From contig JAICEV010000223.1 of NCBI GenBank assembly GCA_025923975.1, positions 1 through 6,418 on the forward strand: a stretch of 6,418 nucleotides of DNA, given 5' to 3'. Each line of letters starts with the position of its first letter. Position 1 is the first letter of the stretch. The position numbers were made by a program, and so were the translations under genes. Of this stretch, positions 4,517-6,418 are shown in pieces. The notes beneath the pieces are model-generated. The model did not search any database. It worked only from the letters and a program-made list of their open reading frames with translations, and was not told where the DNA came from. The stretch is from Propionibacteriaceae bacterium (lineage in GTDB: Bacteria; Actinomycetota; Actinomycetes; Propionibacteriales; Propionibacteriaceae).

Positions 4517-6184
4517 GTGACGAGCACCATCGACCAAGATCATCTGATCGGTACCGAGATCACGACCGACCTGTGGCGTACCGCCGTGGTCTATCAGATC
4601 TATCCGCGGAGCTTCGCCGACAGCAACGGTGATGGGATCGGGGATTTGCCGGGCATTACCTCCCGCGTTCCGTACCTGCGCTGGCTTGGGGTGAATGCGG
4701 TGTGGCTAAGTCCGTTTTATCCCTCTGCGCTTGCCGACGGCGGCTATGACGTCGATGATCATCGCAATGTCGACCCGCAACTGGGCGATCTGGACGACTT
4801 CGACGCGATGGTCGCGGCGCTGCATGCCGCCGATATCAGGGTGATCGTCGACATCGTGCCCAATCACACCTCCAATCGGCATGCCTGGTTTGTGCAGGCT
4901 CTGGCTGCCGGTCGAGGTGCGCCGGAACGTGATCGTTATCTGTTCCGCGACGGGCGTGGCACAGCTGGCGAGCTGCCGCCTAACGACTGGGAATCGATCT
5001 TCGGCGGATCGGCTTGGGCATCAGCTGGTGATGGCCAGTGGTACTTCCACTGTTTCGCGGCTGAGCAGCCGGATCTCAACTGGGAGAACGAGGAAGTGCG
5101 CGAGGATTTCCGGCGCACCATACGCTTCTGGGCCGACCGGGGGGTCGACGGATTCCGCATCGACGTTGCCCACGGGCTGCGTAAGGACTTGTCGGAGCCG
5201 TACCCGCCGTGGGGCGAGATCGCCGACCTCATGCGACCGGACGGCTCGCATCCGCTCTGGGATCGCGACGACGTCCATGAGATCTATGGAGACTGGCGGC
5301 GGATCTTCGATTCCTACGATCCGCCTCGCTACGCGGTTGCGGAGGCCATCGTGCACCCGACGCGGCGCGCGCGGTACGCCGCGGCCGACAGTCTCGGGCA
5401 AGCGTTCAATTTCGCAATGCAGGACGCCGACTGGCGGGCCGAGGATTATCGCCAGGTGATCGACACCGGGTTGGCCGACATGATCAATAGCGGCGCGACG
5501 ACCAGCTGGCTACTAGGTTGTCATGACACGCCACGAGTGGCGACCCGTTACGGCTTGCCGCTGGAAGACGACCGACCGGCGCAACTCATCGCCCGGGCCT
5601 GGCTGCTCAGCGATGGCGCGCAGCCGTACTTGAACCGATCACTGGGGGAGCGGCGAGCCCGAGCGGCGATCATGATCTTGCTAGCGCTGCCGGGATCGAC
5701 CTACATCTATCAGGGCGATGAGCTGGGGCTCCATGAGGTGGCTGACCTGGCGCCAGAGGTTTTGGAGGACCCGATGGCACGCCGCTCGGCTACGGAAAAG
5801 GGTCGCGACGGGTGCCGAGTGCCGCTGCCGTGGACCGCGCAGGGGCCGTCGTACGGATTCGGTGCGGCGGTTGGGCACCTGCCGCAGCCGGACTGGTTCG
5901 GGGCCTACGCAGTGAGTGTCCAGGAGGCTGATCCTGATTCGACCCTTACTCTCTACCGCCGGGCACTGGCGCTCCGCGGTCGTCTGTTCGCCGGCAGCGG
6001 CCTGAGCTGGGTTGAGTCAGAGCCGTCGGTACTGCACTTTGCGCGGCCCGGCGGCATAAGCTGCGTGACCAACTTCGGAACCGCGCCTGTTTCGCTCCCG
6101 GCTGGCCAGGTGCTGCTGAGCAGCCACCATCTTGATCATGGACGGCTGCCCGCCGACACCACCGTTTGGCTGCGGGTGCCGTAA
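4517..6184 (+). CDS. GH13 alpha-glucosidase / oligo-1,6-glucosidase-like enzyme
   Basis: A 555-residue alpha-amylase-family glycoside hydrolase that probably removes glucose from short alpha-glucans in the cytosol; no signal peptide is seen. A TIM barrel begins WRTAVVYQIYPRSFADSNGDG with a calcium-site-like DSNGDGIGD. Conserved regions: DIVPNH (112-117), QPDLN (184-188, typical of the oligo-1,6-glucosidase subfamily), GFRIDVAHG with nucleophile D216, VAEAI with acid/base E276, and GCHDTPR with transition-state Asp D337. PGSTYIYQGDELG and a short beta-domain finish the protein. Length is normal. The residue after the nucleophile is Val, which in yeast isomaltase versus maltase goes with alpha-1,6 preference, but this does not decide specificity here. 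Region IV has Cys (C335) where Asn is usual. GTG 4517 is chosen because homology begins soon after (TTDLWR), it follows phaC by 20 bases and a -10 lies just upstream; an open frame runs further back into phaC but is not GH13-like. A transglucosidase role is possible. Confidence 0.9.
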   Translation: MTSTIDQDHLIGTEITTDLWRTAVVYQIYPRSFADSNGDGIGDLPGITSRVPYLRWLGVNAVWLSPFYPSALADGGYDVDDHRNVDPQLGDLDDFDAMVAALHAADIRVIVDIVPNHTSNRHAWFVQALAAGRGAPERDRYLFRDGRGTAGELPPNDWESIFGGSAWASAGDGQWYFHCFAAEQPDLNWENEEVREDFRRTIRFWADRGVDGFRIDVAHGLRKDLSEPYPPWGEIADLMRPDGSHPLWDRDDVHEIYGDWRRIFDSYDPPRYAVAEAIVHPTRRARYAAADSLGQAFNFAMQDADWRAEDYRQVIDTGLADMINSGATTSWLLGCHDTPRVATRYGLPLEDDRPAQLIARAWLLSDGAQPYLNRSLGERRARAAIMILLALPGSTYIYQGDELGLHEVADLAPEVLEDPMARRSATEKGRDGCRVPLPWTAQGPSYGFGAAVGHLPQPDWFGAYAVSVQEADPDSTLTLYRRALALRGRLFAGSGLSWVESEPSVLHFARPGGISCVTNFGTAPVSLPAGQVLLSSHHLDHGRLPADTTVWLRVP

Positions 6185-6186
6185 CG

Positions 6187-6222
6187 CCGGTCGGCGAACC
6201 GGGCTGCCTGCCGTAGCGCAGG
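6187..6222 (+). terminator. Two short hairpins after the GH13 gene, weak terminator candidate
   Basis: CCGGT (6187-6191) pairs with ACCGG (6198-6202), and CCTGC (6207-6211) pairs with GCAGG (6218-6222). Both stems are only five base pairs and no T run follows, so termination would have to be of the T-less or factor-dependent kind. It could equally be chance in GC-rich DNA. Confidence 0.2.
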
Positions 6223-6270
6223 GCCTGATAGATGTGGAGGCATGAGCAGAGTTGCACGGCGGATGCGCAC

Positions 6271-6418
6271 ATGAGTGAAGCGGTAGTGCTGGTCGGCACC
6301 AGAAAAGGGTTATGGGTCGGCCGCTCGAACGAAGACCGTCGGGACTGGGAATGGTCGGAACCCCAGTTCCTTATGGAGGCTGTTTACGGAACGTGCATCG
6401 ACACCAGAGGTCCAGAAC
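6271..6418 (+). CDS. BNR/WD40-like beta-propeller protein (exo-alpha-sialidase-like annotation), N-terminal part
   Basis: Forty-nine codons remain before the right edge. The sequence starts MSEAVVLVGTRKGLWVGRS, followed by an aromatic-rich W.W...QFLMEAVYGTCIDTRG. This is the typical opening of a group of actinobacterial proteins annotated as WD40/YVTN/BNR repeat or exo-alpha-sialidase-like: a 'GTRKGLF/W' strand, then 'MEAVY....DTR'. These are predicted cytosolic beta-propellers of about 350-400 residues, mostly of unknown function; sialidase activity should not be assumed. I chose ATG 6271 because the family begins here and GGCGGA lies seven bases upstream. An in-frame ATG at 6232 would add 13 residues. 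It is 86 bases after the GH13 stop and could be cotranscribed. Confidence 0.7.
   Translation, partial: MSEAVVLVGTRKGLWVGRSNEDRRDWEWSEPQFLMEAVYGTCIDTRGPE

Overview
The window looks like chromosomal DNA from a fairly high-GC actinobacterium (Actinomycetota). Grounds are the GC-rich third codon positions, GTG starts, protein families typical of the group (Hrp1-like CBS protein, MEDS/RsbA-type regulator, XRE regulators resembling those beside mycobacterial surface and granule proteins), promoter motifs of the actinobacterial stress-sigma type, and an apparent leaderless start. The genus cannot be fixed from the sequence.

Layout, left to right. (1) Positions 1-146, minus strand: the N-terminal part of a small CBS-domain protein that runs off the left edge. 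It is preceded by a strong ribosome binding site and by two tandem copies of a 24/25-base unit, each of which fits a SigB/SigF-type promoter (GTTT-N14/15-GGGTA). (2) About 232-578: a non-coding or decayed stretch. (3) 579-1523, plus: a MEDS-domain protein of the RsbA-like anti-sigma-regulator type whose C-terminal ATPase half has lost key residues. (4) 1524-1934, minus: an XRE-family repressor-like protein that meets the previous gene tail to tail with no bases between the stop codons. (5) 1935-2051: a divergent control region with a 15-base palindrome. (6) 2052-4496, plus: an apparent operon of a 95-residue phasin-like protein, a second XRE regulator (paralogue of the first, with an identical DNA-reading region) and a class I-like polyhydroxyalkanoate (PHA) synthase, PhaC. 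(7) 4517-6184, plus: a GH13 alpha-glucosidase / oligo-1,6-glucosidase-like enzyme, probably on a leaderless transcript. (8) 6271-6418, plus: the start of a BNR/WD40-like beta-propeller protein, cut by the right edge.

The core is a PHA granule locus: granule-coat protein, regulator and polymerase in one transcript, with a second copy of the regulator facing away on the other side of the phasin. The two regulators share 38 of 39 residues across the helix-turn-helix region, so they probably read the same operator, and the palindrome between the first regulator and the phasin is the obvious candidate. The left end has a separate stress theme: a CBS protein with twin stress-sigma promoters next to a regulator from the family that controls such sigma factors. 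The GH13 enzyme and the propeller protein are neighbours whose link to PHA is unproven. No mobile element, CRISPR array, rRNA or tRNA was seen.
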